Assembly (NCBI RefSeq): GCF_963664555.1
Contig: NZ_OY761461.1
Coordinates: forward strand, 4,257,769 to 4,321,768
DNA length: 64,000 nucleotides
Origin: Labilibaculum sp.
GTDB taxonomy: Bacteria; Bacteroidota; Bacteroidia; Bacteroidales; Marinifilaceae
Direction of reading: 5' to 3'
Part shown: positions 16,326 through 25,900 of the stretch, one piece after another
Layout of the letters: each line of letters begins with the position of its first letter
Numbering within the stretch: position 1 is the first letter of the stretch
The notes under the pieces: model-generated
What the model was told of the DNA's origin: nothing
What the model saw: the letters and a program-made list of their open reading frames with translations, nothing else
Database searches by the model: none
Made by a program: the position numbers and the translations under genes

Positions 16326-17774
16326 TTGAAAAAAAATAAAGTGAAAGAACATTTAAAACACCCTATATTTTCAATTATTTCCAAAATTGTAACCCGTGAA
16401 AATCTCGAGAGTTATGTAATTGGAGGTTTTGTAAGAGATTTATTTTTACACCGGGAATCAAAAGATATTGATATTGTAGTTATTGGAAGCGGTATTGAAC
16501 TTGCCCAAAAAGTAGCAAAAGAAGCCGGCGTATCAAAAGTTTCTGTTTTTAAGAACTATGGAACGGCAATGCTAAAGTACAAAGATCTGGAAATTGAATT
16601 TGTTGGTGCCAGAAAAGAATCTTACAATCGGGATTCCAGAAACCCTATTGTTGAAGACGGCACACTCGAAGATGATCAAAAAAGACGGGACTTCACCATT
16701 AATGCTTTAGCTCTTAGCCTGCATCAGGATAATTTTGGAGAGTTGCTCGATCCATTTAATGGAATTAATGATTTAAATAATAAAATCATTAAAACACCAA
16801 TGGAACCAATAATAACATTCTCTGATGATCCTTTGCGAATGATGAGGGCAATACGTTTTGCGACCCAACTTAATTTCACAATATCGAAGGAAACTCTTGA
16901 AGCTATTCGTACCAATAAGGATCGAATTAATATCATCACAAAAGAAAGAATTATAGAGGAATTAAATAAGATAATTCTTTCAGATAAACCTTCTATCGGA
17001 TTTAAGCTGCTGGATGAAACGGGCTTGTTAAAATTAATATTCCCTGAATTCGTTAGACTAAAAGGAAGGGAAACAAGAAATGGAATCAGTCATAAAGATA
17101 ATTTCTACCATACTCTTGAGGTATTGGATCAATTAACACCCCATTCTAATAATCTTTGGCTGCGCTGGTCGGCCTTATTGCACGATATAGCCAAACCCAA
17201 TACCAAAAGATTTGTTGATGGAATCGGCTGGACCTTTCATGCGCATAATTTTATTGGTGAAAAAATGGTGCCTCGTATTTTTAAGAATATGAAATTACCA
17301 TTGAACGAAAAAATGAAATTTGTTCAGAAAATGGTTCTTCTTCATATGCGTCCCATTGTATTGGCACAAGAGGTGGTAACCGATTCTGCAATTCGCAGAT
17401 TGCTATTTGATGCCGGCGATGATGTAGATGAACTAATGAAGTTATGCGAAGCCGATATCACTTCTAAAAATGAAGAAAAAGTGAAAAAGTTTCTCGATAA
17501 TTTTCAATTGGTACGAAGGAAACTAAAAGAAGTGGAGGAAAAGGATTCTGTGCGTAATTTTCAGCCTCCAATTGATGGACAGGAAATTATTGATATTTTT
17601 AATTTATCGCCATGCAAAATAATTGGCGATATTAAAATGGCTATAAAAGAGGCCATTCTTGATGGAGTAATTCCCAATGAACATGATGCCGCCTATCAGT
17701 TTATGCTGAAGAAAGGAAAGGAACTGGGACTTGAACCCATAAAAAAACCCAATAACAAAGAGCCTTTGGATTAG
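16326..17774 (+). CDS. cca: tRNA CCA-adding enzyme (nucleotidyltransferase/poly(A) polymerase family) with HD domain
   Basis: This 482-residue protein shows the class II nucleotidyltransferase head: GGFVRDLF near residue 36, then the DIDIVVIGSG carboxylates, and RRDFTINAL near 122. RNA-binding helices follow. An HD domain (SHKDNFYHTLEVLD, LLHDIAKP) covers about residues 255-400. It adds or repairs the 3' CCA of tRNAs. The tRNA-Val in this window has no encoded CCA and so needs such an enzyme. The first ATG codon falls inside the catalytic domain, so translation must begin at TTG 16326 or GTG 16341. The stop codon lies within the terminator hairpin. Confidence 0.93.
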   Translation: MKKNKVKEHLKHPIFSIISKIVTRENLESYVIGGFVRDLFLHRESKDIDIVVIGSGIELAQKVAKEAGVSKVSVFKNYGTAMLKYKDLEIEFVGARKESYNRDSRNPIVEDGTLEDDQKRRDFTINALALSLHQDNFGELLDPFNGINDLNNKIIKTPMEPIITFSDDPLRMMRAIRFATQLNFTISKETLEAIRTNKDRINIITKERIIEELNKIILSDKPSIGFKLLDETGLLKLIFPEFVRLKGRETRNGISHKDNFYHTLEVLDQLTPHSNNLWLRWSALLHDIAKPNTKRFVDGIGWTFHAHNFIGEKMVPRIFKNMKLPLNEKMKFVQKMVLLHMRPIVLAQEVVTDSAIRRLLFDAGDDVDELMKLCEADITSKNEEKVKKFLDNFQLVRRKLKEVEEKDSVRNFQPPIDGQEIIDIFNLSPCKIIGDIKMAIKEAILDGVIPNEHDAAYQFMLKKGKELGLEPIKKPNNKEPLD

Positions 17775-17791
17775 TCCAAAGGTTTTTTTTT
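17763..17791 (+). terminator. Terminator overlapping the cca stop codon
   Basis: An 8-bp stem (17763-17770 with 17775-17782) has a four-base loop (TTAG) that contains the TAG stop. A run of nine T follows. Confidence 0.9.
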
Positions 17792-17802
17792 GACTTATGA
17801 TC

Positions 17803-17827
17803 TTTGTGTGCTGAACAGCATTACAAA
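17803..17827. promoter_or_regulatory. Inverted repeat upstream of the hydrogenase gene, possible operator
   Basis: The left arm TTTGTgTGCTG and right arm CAGCAttACAAA are reverse complements apart from one extra central base on the right. The repeat is centred about 87 bases before the hydrogenase ATG and just upstream of a candidate -7 element at 17844-17851. The outer TTTGT/ACAAA resembles part of a Rex site, but the spacing is too long for the Rex consensus. Confidence 0.45.
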
Positions 17828-17843
17828 ATCAAACAATAATATC

Positions 17844-17851
17844 TATTTTTG
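17844..17851 (+). promoter_or_regulatory. -7 promoter element of the hydrogenase gene
   Basis: TATTTTTG matches TAnnTTTG, 49 bases before the start codon. No TTG is seen at -33; instead the inverted repeat at 17803-17827 covers that region, as expected if an activator or repressor acts there. Confidence 0.45.
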
Positions 17852-17900
17852 CAGCCTGAAAAAAAATTAAAAAACAACCCACTAATTAAAGTATTCAGGA

Positions 17901-19349
17901 ATGGCGTACGTTGACAATACAATGATAATCAGAAGAGATCTTCTGGCAAGAATGGCAGATCTTTTTAATGAAGGGAAATTAATGGAAGGACTTGATAGAA
18001 TTCCTCTTGAAATGGCCCCACGCAGAAGCCCTAAATCTGATCGTTGCTGTATTTTTAAGGAACGTGTAATCATTAAAGAAAAATTGATTCCACTTTTAGG
18101 TTTCGATTTGGATGAATACACAGACGAACTTAAAACTCTGGCTTCGTATGCTGAAGAAGCACTTGAAAGAAAAAACCCAATCAACAAAATATTGACAGTT
18201 GTTGATGAGGCATGTACCTCTTGTGTAAAGAATAGCTACATCGTAACCAATCTTTGCAAAGGTTGTGTTGCACATCCGTGTATGATGAACTGTCCTAAGG
18301 AATCCATCAGCTGGAATGCAAACGGTCAGGCTCAGATTAACCCAAAAACCTGTATTAATTGTGGTATTTGCATGAGTGTTTGTCCTTATCATTCCATTAT
18401 ATACATGCCTGTTCCCTGCGAAAATGCTTGTCCTGTTGGCGCTATTACAAAAGATGAGTATGGTATTGAACGGATTGATGAAGATAAATGCATTGATTGC
18501 GGCAAATGTATTACGGCTTGTCCTTTTGGTTCAATCATGGAGAATTCTCAGATAATAGATGTGATGAAATCTATAAAAAAGGAAGAGGAAGAAACCATTG
18601 CCATTGTTGCTCCTGCTGTTCTTGGACAATTCCACTCTAAAATAGAAAATGTATTGGGAGCTATCAAGAAATTGGGTTTTACTGATGTTATAGAAGTAGC
18701 TAAAGGTGCAAATGTAACTACCGAAAATGAGGCTGACGAATTACTGGAACGTCTGGCCGCTAAAGCCCCTTTTATGACAACTTCCTGCTGTCCGGCTTAT
18801 GTTTCTGCTGTTGACAAGCACATTCCTGAAATGAAAAAATACATTTCGCATACCAAGAGTCCTATGTATTATGCCGCAGAGATCGCCCGAGCGAAATATC
18901 CAAAGGCAAAAATTGCATTTATTGGTCCATGTATTGCCAAACGCCGCGAAGGGATGAATGATCCGAACGTAGATTACGTAATGACATTTGAAGAATTATC
19001 AGCTCTTTTTAAAGGTTGGAAGGTTGAGATGGAAATTGAGAATGCAATAAATCTCGACAAAAGTATTTTAAATCACGGAAGAGCTTACGCCGCAAGTGGT
19101 GGTGTGGCGCAATCGGTACTTGAACTTAAGCCTTACGTTAACATTAAACCTGTAATTGTAAATGGTCTTGACAAAAAGAAGATTAATATGCTGAAGGCAT
19201 TTGCTAAAACAGGCAAAACAAGCGGTAATTTTGTTGAGGTAATGGCTTGTGAAGGTGGTTGTATTTCCGGTCCAAGTTCAAATTTCGATCCGAAAACAGG
19301 CAGTAAATTATATGAAAAGAACCTTGCTGAAATTATTTCTGCAGAATAA
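17901..19349 (+). CDS. Monomeric [FeFe] hydrogenase with ferredoxin-type iron-sulfur domains
   Basis: In this 482-residue protein, residues ~95-220 hold clustered Cys of iron-sulfur domains: an unusual Cys-rich stretch (CTSC, CKGC, CMMNC), then two ferredoxin-like motifs (CINCGICMSVC and CIDCGKCITAC). The H-cluster domain has all three signatures: TSCCPAY (Cys296), GPCIAK (Cys344) and ACEGGC (Cys450, Cys454). The L1 Tyr instead of Trp, GPC instead of MPC, and GPSS after the last motif resemble group B hydrogenases rather than group A. It would couple H+/H2 to ferredoxin. The maturases HydE, HydF and HydG are not in the window. No NADH-binding subunit is adjacent. Confidence 0.92.
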   Translation: MAYVDNTMIIRRDLLARMADLFNEGKLMEGLDRIPLEMAPRRSPKSDRCCIFKERVIIKEKLIPLLGFDLDEYTDELKTLASYAEEALERKNPINKILTVVDEACTSCVKNSYIVTNLCKGCVAHPCMMNCPKESISWNANGQAQINPKTCINCGICMSVCPYHSIIYMPVPCENACPVGAITKDEYGIERIDEDKCIDCGKCITACPFGSIMENSQIIDVMKSIKKEEEETIAIVAPAVLGQFHSKIENVLGAIKKLGFTDVIEVAKGANVTTENEADELLERLAAKAPFMTTSCCPAYVSAVDKHIPEMKKYISHTKSPMYYAAEIARAKYPKAKIAFIGPCIAKRREGMNDPNVDYVMTFEELSALFKGWKVEMEIENAINLDKSILNHGRAYAASGGVAQSVLELKPYVNIKPVIVNGLDKKKINMLKAFAKTGKTSGNFVEVMACEGGCISGPSSNFDPKTGSKLYEKNLAEIISAE

Positions 19350-19360
19350 ATAAATTATTA

Positions 19361-19392
19361 AAATGGCTGCCAACATCAATTGACAGCCATTT
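19361..19392. terminator. Terminator between hydrogenase and nuclease genes
   Basis: A 9-bp stem (19361-19369 with 19384-19392) has further inner pairing and is followed by T-rich sequence. It fills the 43-bp gap between two convergent genes and can act on both strands. Confidence 0.85.
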
Positions 19393-20448
19393 TTATTTCC
19401 TCCACAAATCAAGAATAATAGGAAGATGGTCACTAAAACCATCATTAAATTTATATCCAATAAAACTTCGAAAAGGTTTTTCTCCAAAATAAGTATTGTC
19501 TGTTTCCAATAAGAATTCGGGTTTAAAAAGACTCATATTATCTGGATCGCAATACAAAAAACCAGACTTATTAAGCAAAGCTCCTGATACAATAAATTGA
19601 TCGAGCATTCCCCATTTTCCTTGATATTTATGACTCCCAATTCCTGTTTTATTCAAATAAGGATAAGCCAAATTGTATAATTTATTATCGCAAAACTCTT
19701 TCTCCGGGGATAAAGCATTCAGCTCAGTTTGTAAAGATCTGTTATCCGGATAATCATTAAAATCGCCCATTATTATAATCAGGGCATTGCTGTTATGATT
19801 AACAATTTCAGATACTTTTTCTTTCAACAAATGTGATGCTGATACTCTTCTATTCTCAGACTCCAGCTGGCCTCCCCAACGCGAAGGCCAGTGATTTACA
19901 AAGATATGCAAAGTATCATCTGTATTTGTTTTCCCCCTTACATAGAGAATCTCCCGGGTAGTTGAGATTGAATCTCCCTCGTAAATCAATTTAAGAAATG
20001 TCGTATCGATGGGATGAAACGTTTCAGGCTGATAAATTAATGCCACATCTATCCCTCTCCTGTCCGGCGATTCGCGATGAATAATTTGATATCCTGCTTT
20101 GTTCAGATATCCAATTTTAAACAAACCATCTAAAACAAATCGGTTCTCAACCTCGCAGAGCCCAATTAAATCGGGAAACTCCCAGCCACCTGCCGCTAAA
20201 ATTACCTTAGCCACTTTTTGTGATTTTTTCTGATATTTTTCCCATGTCCAATTTCGATCTCCCCTTGGAAGAAATTCATTATCCAGCGTGAGGCTGTCAT
20301 CAAAACAATCAAAAAGATTCTCCACATTGTAAAACATCAACCTAAAATCACCTCGTATTCCTTCCTCCGATCCATCGATGACAGATTGTGCCAAACTAAT
20401 TCTCGCACACAAAAACAGGCAAATAATTAGGATTAGAGAAAACTTCAT
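19393..20448 (-). CDS. Secreted endonuclease/exonuclease/phosphatase family protein
   Basis: I start this at the ATG ending at 20448 (351 residues), because it gives a proper signal peptide (MKFSLILIICLFLCAR...LAQ). The EEP-fold motifs are present: FYNVENLFD near residue 40, GLCEVEN, the GDFNDYP metal site near 230, and SDHLPIIL at the C-terminus with the catalytic His. Members cleave phosphodiester or phosphomonoester bonds in nucleic acids, lipids or nucleotides. Export suggests extracellular or periplasmic DNA or nucleotide use. The start lies one base after the stop of the lipoprotein gene upstream, so the two are translationally coupled. Confidence 0.9.
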   Translation of the reverse strand: MKFSLILIICLFLCARISLAQSVIDGSEEGIRGDFRLMFYNVENLFDCFDDSLTLDNEFLPRGDRNWTWEKYQKKSQKVAKVILAAGGWEFPDLIGLCEVENRFVLDGLFKIGYLNKAGYQIIHRESPDRRGIDVALIYQPETFHPIDTTFLKLIYEGDSISTTREILYVRGKTNTDDTLHIFVNHWPSRWGGQLESENRRVSASHLLKEKVSEIVNHNSNALIIIMGDFNDYPDNRSLQTELNALSPEKEFCDNKLYNLAYPYLNKTGIGSHKYQGKWGMLDQFIVSGALLNKSGFLYCDPDNMSLFKPEFLLETDNTYFGEKPFRSFIGYKFNDGFSDHLPIILDLWRK

Positions 20449-20449
20449 A

Positions 20450-21808
20450 TTATTTAATTTCTGAAAATTCATAACATCCCATATCCGGGGCTGCATCATT
20501 ATCTCTGCGATTGCCTGCCAAATCAAAAAGATAGGTCGATATGAATTCAATACTTCCCTTATTTATGGCTGACGATTTCTCACTCAAGCTAAAGTTAAGC
20601 TCTTCCAAATCAAGAAAACCAGGATCTTCATTAAACAAACATTCAGTGAATATTGAGGCATAATCAATATGGGCTGAATTGCTCAATTTTAAAAGAGAAT
20701 TCTGAACCAAAACATTTTCTGTTTGATCAAATTCCAACTCATCAAATCTATTTCCATACAGGATACTATTTCTGATTGTCAAGCCCTCTTCGCCAAGACC
20801 ATTATATGAGAGAACTGCCTTTGAACGAGCAGAAAAAAACCACGAATTATAAAAAGTTGAATGAGATATCAAACAAGAACCATACTCTTTTAATCGAACA
20901 CACTCCTCACCACAATTACTGACCAGCATATCATGAGCAACAATAATAGAATTTGATGCCAGTAATCCATTCCCCGTAAAATTCCGAATAATTCCATACT
21001 CAATCAATATTGGATTGTTATCCAATATGGTTTTAGGAAAGCTTAATCCATTAATGCCGTTTTCGAGAAGAAAATGACTGAGAAAGTGAGTCGTACTTTC
21101 ATCGTAAAAGTAGATTCCATTCCATTGACCGGGAACATTTTTGTACAATTCTTCCAATCGTGAACTTCCAAAATAAACAGGTTTTTGAAAACTTCCTTTT
21201 ACCTCAAAATTACCCTTAACATGAAGTGCCGTATTCTTCTTGAAATAAACCTTTGTTCCCTCATAAACAATCAGGTCAATACCTTCATCAATCCAAACAG
21301 GTTTCGTAACAAAATAAGGACGATCTGCCGTCCAAATCGTATTTTCAGTAATGTCACCATCAACTATATAAACATCCTGCGCAAAAGTCTCTAAAATCAC
21401 TTCCTGCACCTGCCCGTTCAGTTCAAACTTCAATTGGTCTTCTAATAACCGGGGAGCATCCTCATCTTTTGCTTCAAGACCTACCTCAACAAAAATAAAA
21501 AGGCTGTCTTTGGCATCAAGTTTAATATCCATCAAATTGTTCGACTGAATTCCATTCACATTTAGTCGATATGGTGATTCTAAATTTTGAAGGTATAAGT
21601 GCGAGATATTAATTGCGTTGGATGAAGTATTCTTCACCTTTAACTGCCTGGTTGTTGAACCAAAGCCAGTGAATAATGTATCAAATGCAATTGTATCCGC
21701 TGAAAATGTCAATCTAAAATTTGGATCGGTCGTAAAATTCTCATCTTGGTCGCAAGAAATAATGAGAAATGAGATGACAATAAAAAACAGACAACGAGAT
21801 AAAGGCAT
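20450..21808 (-). CDS. Surface lipoprotein with parallel beta-helix-like region
   Basis: This 452-residue protein begins with a lipoprotein signal (VISFLIISC, Cys19, followed by DQDEN, an acidic stretch like the Bacteroidota surface-export signal). Residues ~30-140 look like an Ig-like/choice-of-anchor beta domain (DTLFTGFGSTTRQLKVKNTS). The middle resembles a right-handed beta-helix (GTKVYFKKNTALHVKG, GSCLISHSTFYNSWF). The C-terminus (NRRDNDAAPDMGCYEF) is the end signature of choice-of-anchor Q-type proteins. The function is unknown, but it is coupled to the EEP-family enzyme gene and may hold it or its substrate at the cell surface. Confidence 0.85.
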   Translation of the reverse strand: MPLSRCLFFIVISFLIISCDQDENFTTDPNFRLTFSADTIAFDTLFTGFGSTTRQLKVKNTSSNAINISHLYLQNLESPYRLNVNGIQSNNLMDIKLDAKDSLFIFVEVGLEAKDEDAPRLLEDQLKFELNGQVQEVILETFAQDVYIVDGDITENTIWTADRPYFVTKPVWIDEGIDLIVYEGTKVYFKKNTALHVKGNFEVKGSFQKPVYFGSSRLEELYKNVPGQWNGIYFYDESTTHFLSHFLLENGINGLSFPKTILDNNPILIEYGIIRNFTGNGLLASNSIIVAHDMLVSNCGEECVRLKEYGSCLISHSTFYNSWFFSARSKAVLSYNGLGEEGLTIRNSILYGNRFDELEFDQTENVLVQNSLLKLSNSAHIDYASIFTECLFNEDPGFLDLEELNFSLSEKSSAINKGSIEFISTYLFDLAGNRRDNDAAPDMGCYEFSEIK

Positions 21809-21846
21809 GATGTACTTAATTTAAATTTAAACCTGAAGATATAAAA

Positions 21847-21877
21847 AATCCGGTATTTTATGTAAAAATACCGGATT
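21847..21877 (-). terminator. Terminator of the giant protein/SprF-like operon
   Basis: A perfect 13-bp stem (21847-21859 with 21865-21877) has a 5-base loop. On the minus strand a T-rich tail follows. It lies 20 bases after the SprF-like stop codon. Confidence 0.9.
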
Positions 21878-21896
21878 CAAGTTCATTCGAAACATC

Positions 21897-22952
21897 TTAA
21901 AAGAAGATGTAACTTTTACTATTTCTCTTGTATCGGGAAGTTTTTGTTTTACTGAAATTACGATCGGCAGCTCTTCTTTCTCTCAATCTACTCTCCCTCT
22001 TCATTTTATTTGGAATATCGAAATTGATTCCCAATGTGATCTCATGAGTTCCGTCACTGCTATCAGCAATTAAATTGTTTGTGTAATGATCGTAGGAATA
22101 TCCTATGTAATATTGGTTGTAATTTACACCCACCATTCCCACAATCTGATCGTTCGTTCTGTACGATGCCGCCATCCAGAAATGATGAATATATAACTTG
22201 GCTGACAGATCGTAATAAACATCCGAATTCATGGTTTTACGAACAATCACCGAAGGTTCCAGATCAACAAGGTCTTTTAAATGAAACGTGTAACCTGCTG
22301 TTGCATAAAAATGACGCATCATGATATTATCATCGATATTGTTATCGCCCATTTTAACGGAAGCTTCAAATAAATGTGCTGCTGATGCTCCTACAAAATA
22401 ATCATCGTTATATAAGTAGACCCCGAAATTTGCATCCGGCACATACGACACCTCATCCGGACCCGCTTTGGGGTCATTAACCGGAATGTATCTTTTATCA
22501 AACTTAAACTGATAAAAAACGCCTCCCAGTCCAAAAGAAAGTTTTGTTCCTGTTTGTCCCAATTTACTTTTTGATAATTGCAGGTGATAAGCATACGAAA
22601 ACTCAATTCCTGTTCTTGCTACTTCCCCGGCTTTATCGTTAAAAAAATAAGCACCTAAACCAACTCCCATTTGTTTATTTCGTCGTGATAACGGATTTCC
22701 TTTTACGTTACAAGTAGTACATTTATTACTCATGTTTTTATTAAAACTCAAGGCCTGCGTTTCAGGAGCCCCTTCTACTCCCGACCATTGCTGACGTAAA
22801 CTTAAGCGCAGAGGCGAATACATCCGGCTTCCTGCCATGGCAGGATTGAGTAAAAATCCATTCTCCACGTACTGGCTATAAAGTGGCAATTGTTGAGCTT
22901 TTCCTTGAGTGAATGCAAAAAGCAACACTCCTAGAATTATTGTTATTCTCAT
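21897..22952 (-). CDS. PorP/SprF family type IX secretion membrane protein
   Basis: This 351-residue protein has a signal peptide (to about residue 19). It has the family opening QQLPLYSQYVENGFLLNPAMAG, followed by an amphipathic beta-barrel (LSFGLGGVFYQFKF, VGASAAHLFEASVKM, MVGVNYNQYYIGYSYD). The C-terminal ~40 residues are basic. SprF-type proteins are outer-membrane partners needed for export of particular cargoes with type B C-terminal domains. Its gene starts 32 bp after the giant cargo gene, the same order as sprB-sprF in Flavobacterium. It should therefore serve that cargo. Confidence 0.92.
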   Translation of the reverse strand: MRITIILGVLLFAFTQGKAQQLPLYSQYVENGFLLNPAMAGSRMYSPLRLSLRQQWSGVEGAPETQALSFNKNMSNKCTTCNVKGNPLSRRNKQMGVGLGAYFFNDKAGEVARTGIEFSYAYHLQLSKSKLGQTGTKLSFGLGGVFYQFKFDKRYIPVNDPKAGPDEVSYVPDANFGVYLYNDDYFVGASAAHLFEASVKMGDNNIDDNIMMRHFYATAGYTFHLKDLVDLEPSVIVRKTMNSDVYYDLSAKLYIHHFWMAASYRTNDQIVGMVGVNYNQYYIGYSYDHYTNNLIADSSDGTHEITLGINFDIPNKMKRESRLRERRAADRNFSKTKTSRYKRNSKSYIFF

Positions 22953-22984
22953 TAGAATCTAAGGGTCAGGTTTAATATTATCGT

Positions 22985-25900
22985 TTAACGGAGAATTGTT
23001 ACAGTTCCCAGTATTGGCTTTTCATCATCAAGTTCCACAGCATAATAGTAAGAACCTATTGGTAGATTAGTATTTCCATCGGCACCTGTCCAAGGGGTAC
23101 CGCGATACTGATTACCAGTTCCACTAAACTTATAAACTGCTTTACCCCATCGATCGTAAATTACAATCTTAAGGTTTTGTACAAACTCGATTCTATCAAT
23201 ATCCCAATAATCATTATAGCTGTCATTATTCGGCGTAAATGCTTTTGGTATTGTTATTCTGTTTTCATATAGATATTCCAGTACGATTGTTGAATCTAAC
23301 TGGCAATTATTTTTATCAATTACACTTACAGTATAAGTTCCTCTTCCCAAATCCTCAATACTAATTCCATAGTATGGATTTAAATCCAGATCAGACCAAT
23401 TAATAGTATAATCAAGAACCCCTCCCGTAACATCAATTCGAATGGAACCATCATTGGCATCCACTGTTGTTGGGCGACTGGCTTCGGCTTTCAATTTCAA
23501 AGCCTCTGGCTGAACGAGCTCCACACTGGCAACATCTGAACAACCATGATCATCAACAACCTTAACATCATATGTACCAATAACTAAATCTGAAGCAACA
23601 TCTGTTTCCTGACCATCCGACCATTCAATTGTATAGTTTGGCGTTCCCCCTGTTATATCAACTGTTGCACTTCCAGAACTTTTTCCATAACACAGAACAT
23701 CCTGATAGTTATTAATTTCCGCAATCAATGTATCCGGCTGGTTCAATAATTTAGATCCCGAAATTTCACATCCATTATTATCAACAACTACATACGAATA
23801 ATCTCCGGATTCAACATCAAAAATATCCTTAGTGATACTACCATAATTATCCCAATTAACCAAATATGGTCCGGTTCCTTCTGAAATATCCAATTTAATC
23901 CAGCCATCTTCCAAACCATAGCATGTTGGTTCGTAGAAATCTGAAACTGTAACAAAAACCTGCTTTGGTTCTACAATCTCAATAGGAGTTATTTCAGATT
24001 TACAACCATTCCCATCTGTAATCTGAACTGTATATGTTCCTTCTGAAAGTCCCTGTTGATCCTCGTTTGTTGGACTAATTCCCGATCCTCCCCACAAGTA
24101 TGTGTAGCCCGGAGTTCCACCTTTCGGATGTATATTAATATATCCATCAGTCCTTTCAAAACAAGAAATATCTTTCTTCCAGAATTCAGCAACAAGCTTG
24201 TCTGGTTCATTAACCACAACCTGCAAACTCTGACTTTCATAGCCGGGATCGCCAACCGAATCATATACTGTAACAGTATATTTACCAGCTTTTAAACCGG
24301 TAACATCTTTGTCTGTACTTCTAAAATAGTTATCTCCTGTCCATGAATAAGTTAAATTTGCAGGATCGCTTTCACCTAAAACATCCACGGCAACTGCTCC
24401 ATCTGTTCCTCCAGGACAAGTAACATCAGTAGTTGAAGTTACAAACAGCAGTAATTTATCAGGTTCGTGAACCTTTTTTGAATCTTCGATTCTACACTCA
24501 TTTGCATCTAATACAACAACATCATAAACGCCCATTTCCAAACCACTCACCGAAATATTCCTACTAACATTTGCTGATTCAGCATAAGAATATCCATTTG
24601 GTCCTGATATCAGGAAAATATAAGGAGGGGTTCCTCCGGTAACTGTTGCCGAAATCTCTCCATCACGCAGACCTGCTGCAGAAATATTAATCGGAGTAAC
24701 AGTCAATGCAAGAGAAGCTGGTTCTGTGATTGCCTGACTTCCTAAAACAGGAGGACATCCATATTCTGAAGTTATGGCATAATCATATGTGCCAGGCTCC
24801 AGATCTAAAATATGTTTTGCTGACGATAAAAATCCAGCTCCATTAGTCCATGCTATTGTGTAATTTGCTGATCCAAAATTCACATCCAATTCAATCTCAC
24901 CATCAGCGGCATTGTTACAACTTACATTTTTAACATTTGCCACACTGGCTAACAATGGATCCGGAGCTAATAATTCATAAGTGTTGGTTGCCGATTGCCC
25001 GGCCGATGTTGCTGTAACTGTATAAATACCTGCTGCTAATCCTGAAATTGTTTCTCCTGCTCCACTGTAACCGGCAGGACCAAACCAAGCATAAGTAAAT
25101 GTTCCATCACCACCTTTGGCATGTGCTTTTAATTCTCCCACAGGACTTCCAGCACAACCAACAGCCTTTCTTTCCTCTATATAAGTGAATACCATTCCTG
25201 GTTCTTCAATTATTATCGATTTTTGCACTGTTGAACATCCGGAAGCATCTGTTGCAATCACCGTGTAAACACCACCAGCTAAATTCTCAATCAAGAAACT
25301 GTTGTCATCGTAATTATCAGGACTAACGGATGAATATCCATCAGGTCCTGTTACGGTAAAAGAATAAGGAATTGTACCTTCCAAAGTTTCAATTGAAAGA
25401 ATGCCGTTTTTGGTTCCTGCAACTTTAATGTGTTGTTCTACAACTAAACCCAACTGAATTGTTAAACCTAAATTTAAATCAACTCCATTTTCTGATGAGC
25501 AATTATTTTTATCCGTAATCAGTAAACTATAATCACCGGCAACTACATTTTCAATATTTTGAGAATATGACCGGTAATCGCTGGGTCCTGACCAACTGTA
25601 TGTGTAACCACTATTACCACCATAAGGTGTGATTCTAATAATACCATTGTTGATATTGTTACATGTTGGCAGTACAATATCTTCAACTAAGAATCCTATT
25701 TTTCCAGGCTCAGCAACTGTAACATTTTGTTCAAACACACACGAATTTGCATCAACAATTCGAAGAGCATAATCTTTTGGTGCCAGCATAGAAAAAATAC
25801 CTGTTGCACTTTCAACTCCATCTAAATAATATTGATAGTTTGGAGTCCCCTGAGCCGCTTCAACAAAAATCTCACCTGAGCTTTCTCCATTACAATTTGC

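Noticed and set aside
17803..17827. Canonical Rex operator upstream of the hydrogenase
   Set aside because: The arms are too far apart and the inner sequence differs from TTGTG-N8-CACAA, so it is reported only as an unassigned inverted repeat.
20450..21808. Sus-type glycan-uptake lipoprotein (SusD/E)
   Set aside because: No SusC-like receptor is adjacent, and the sequence looks like a beta-helix rather than the helical SusD fold.
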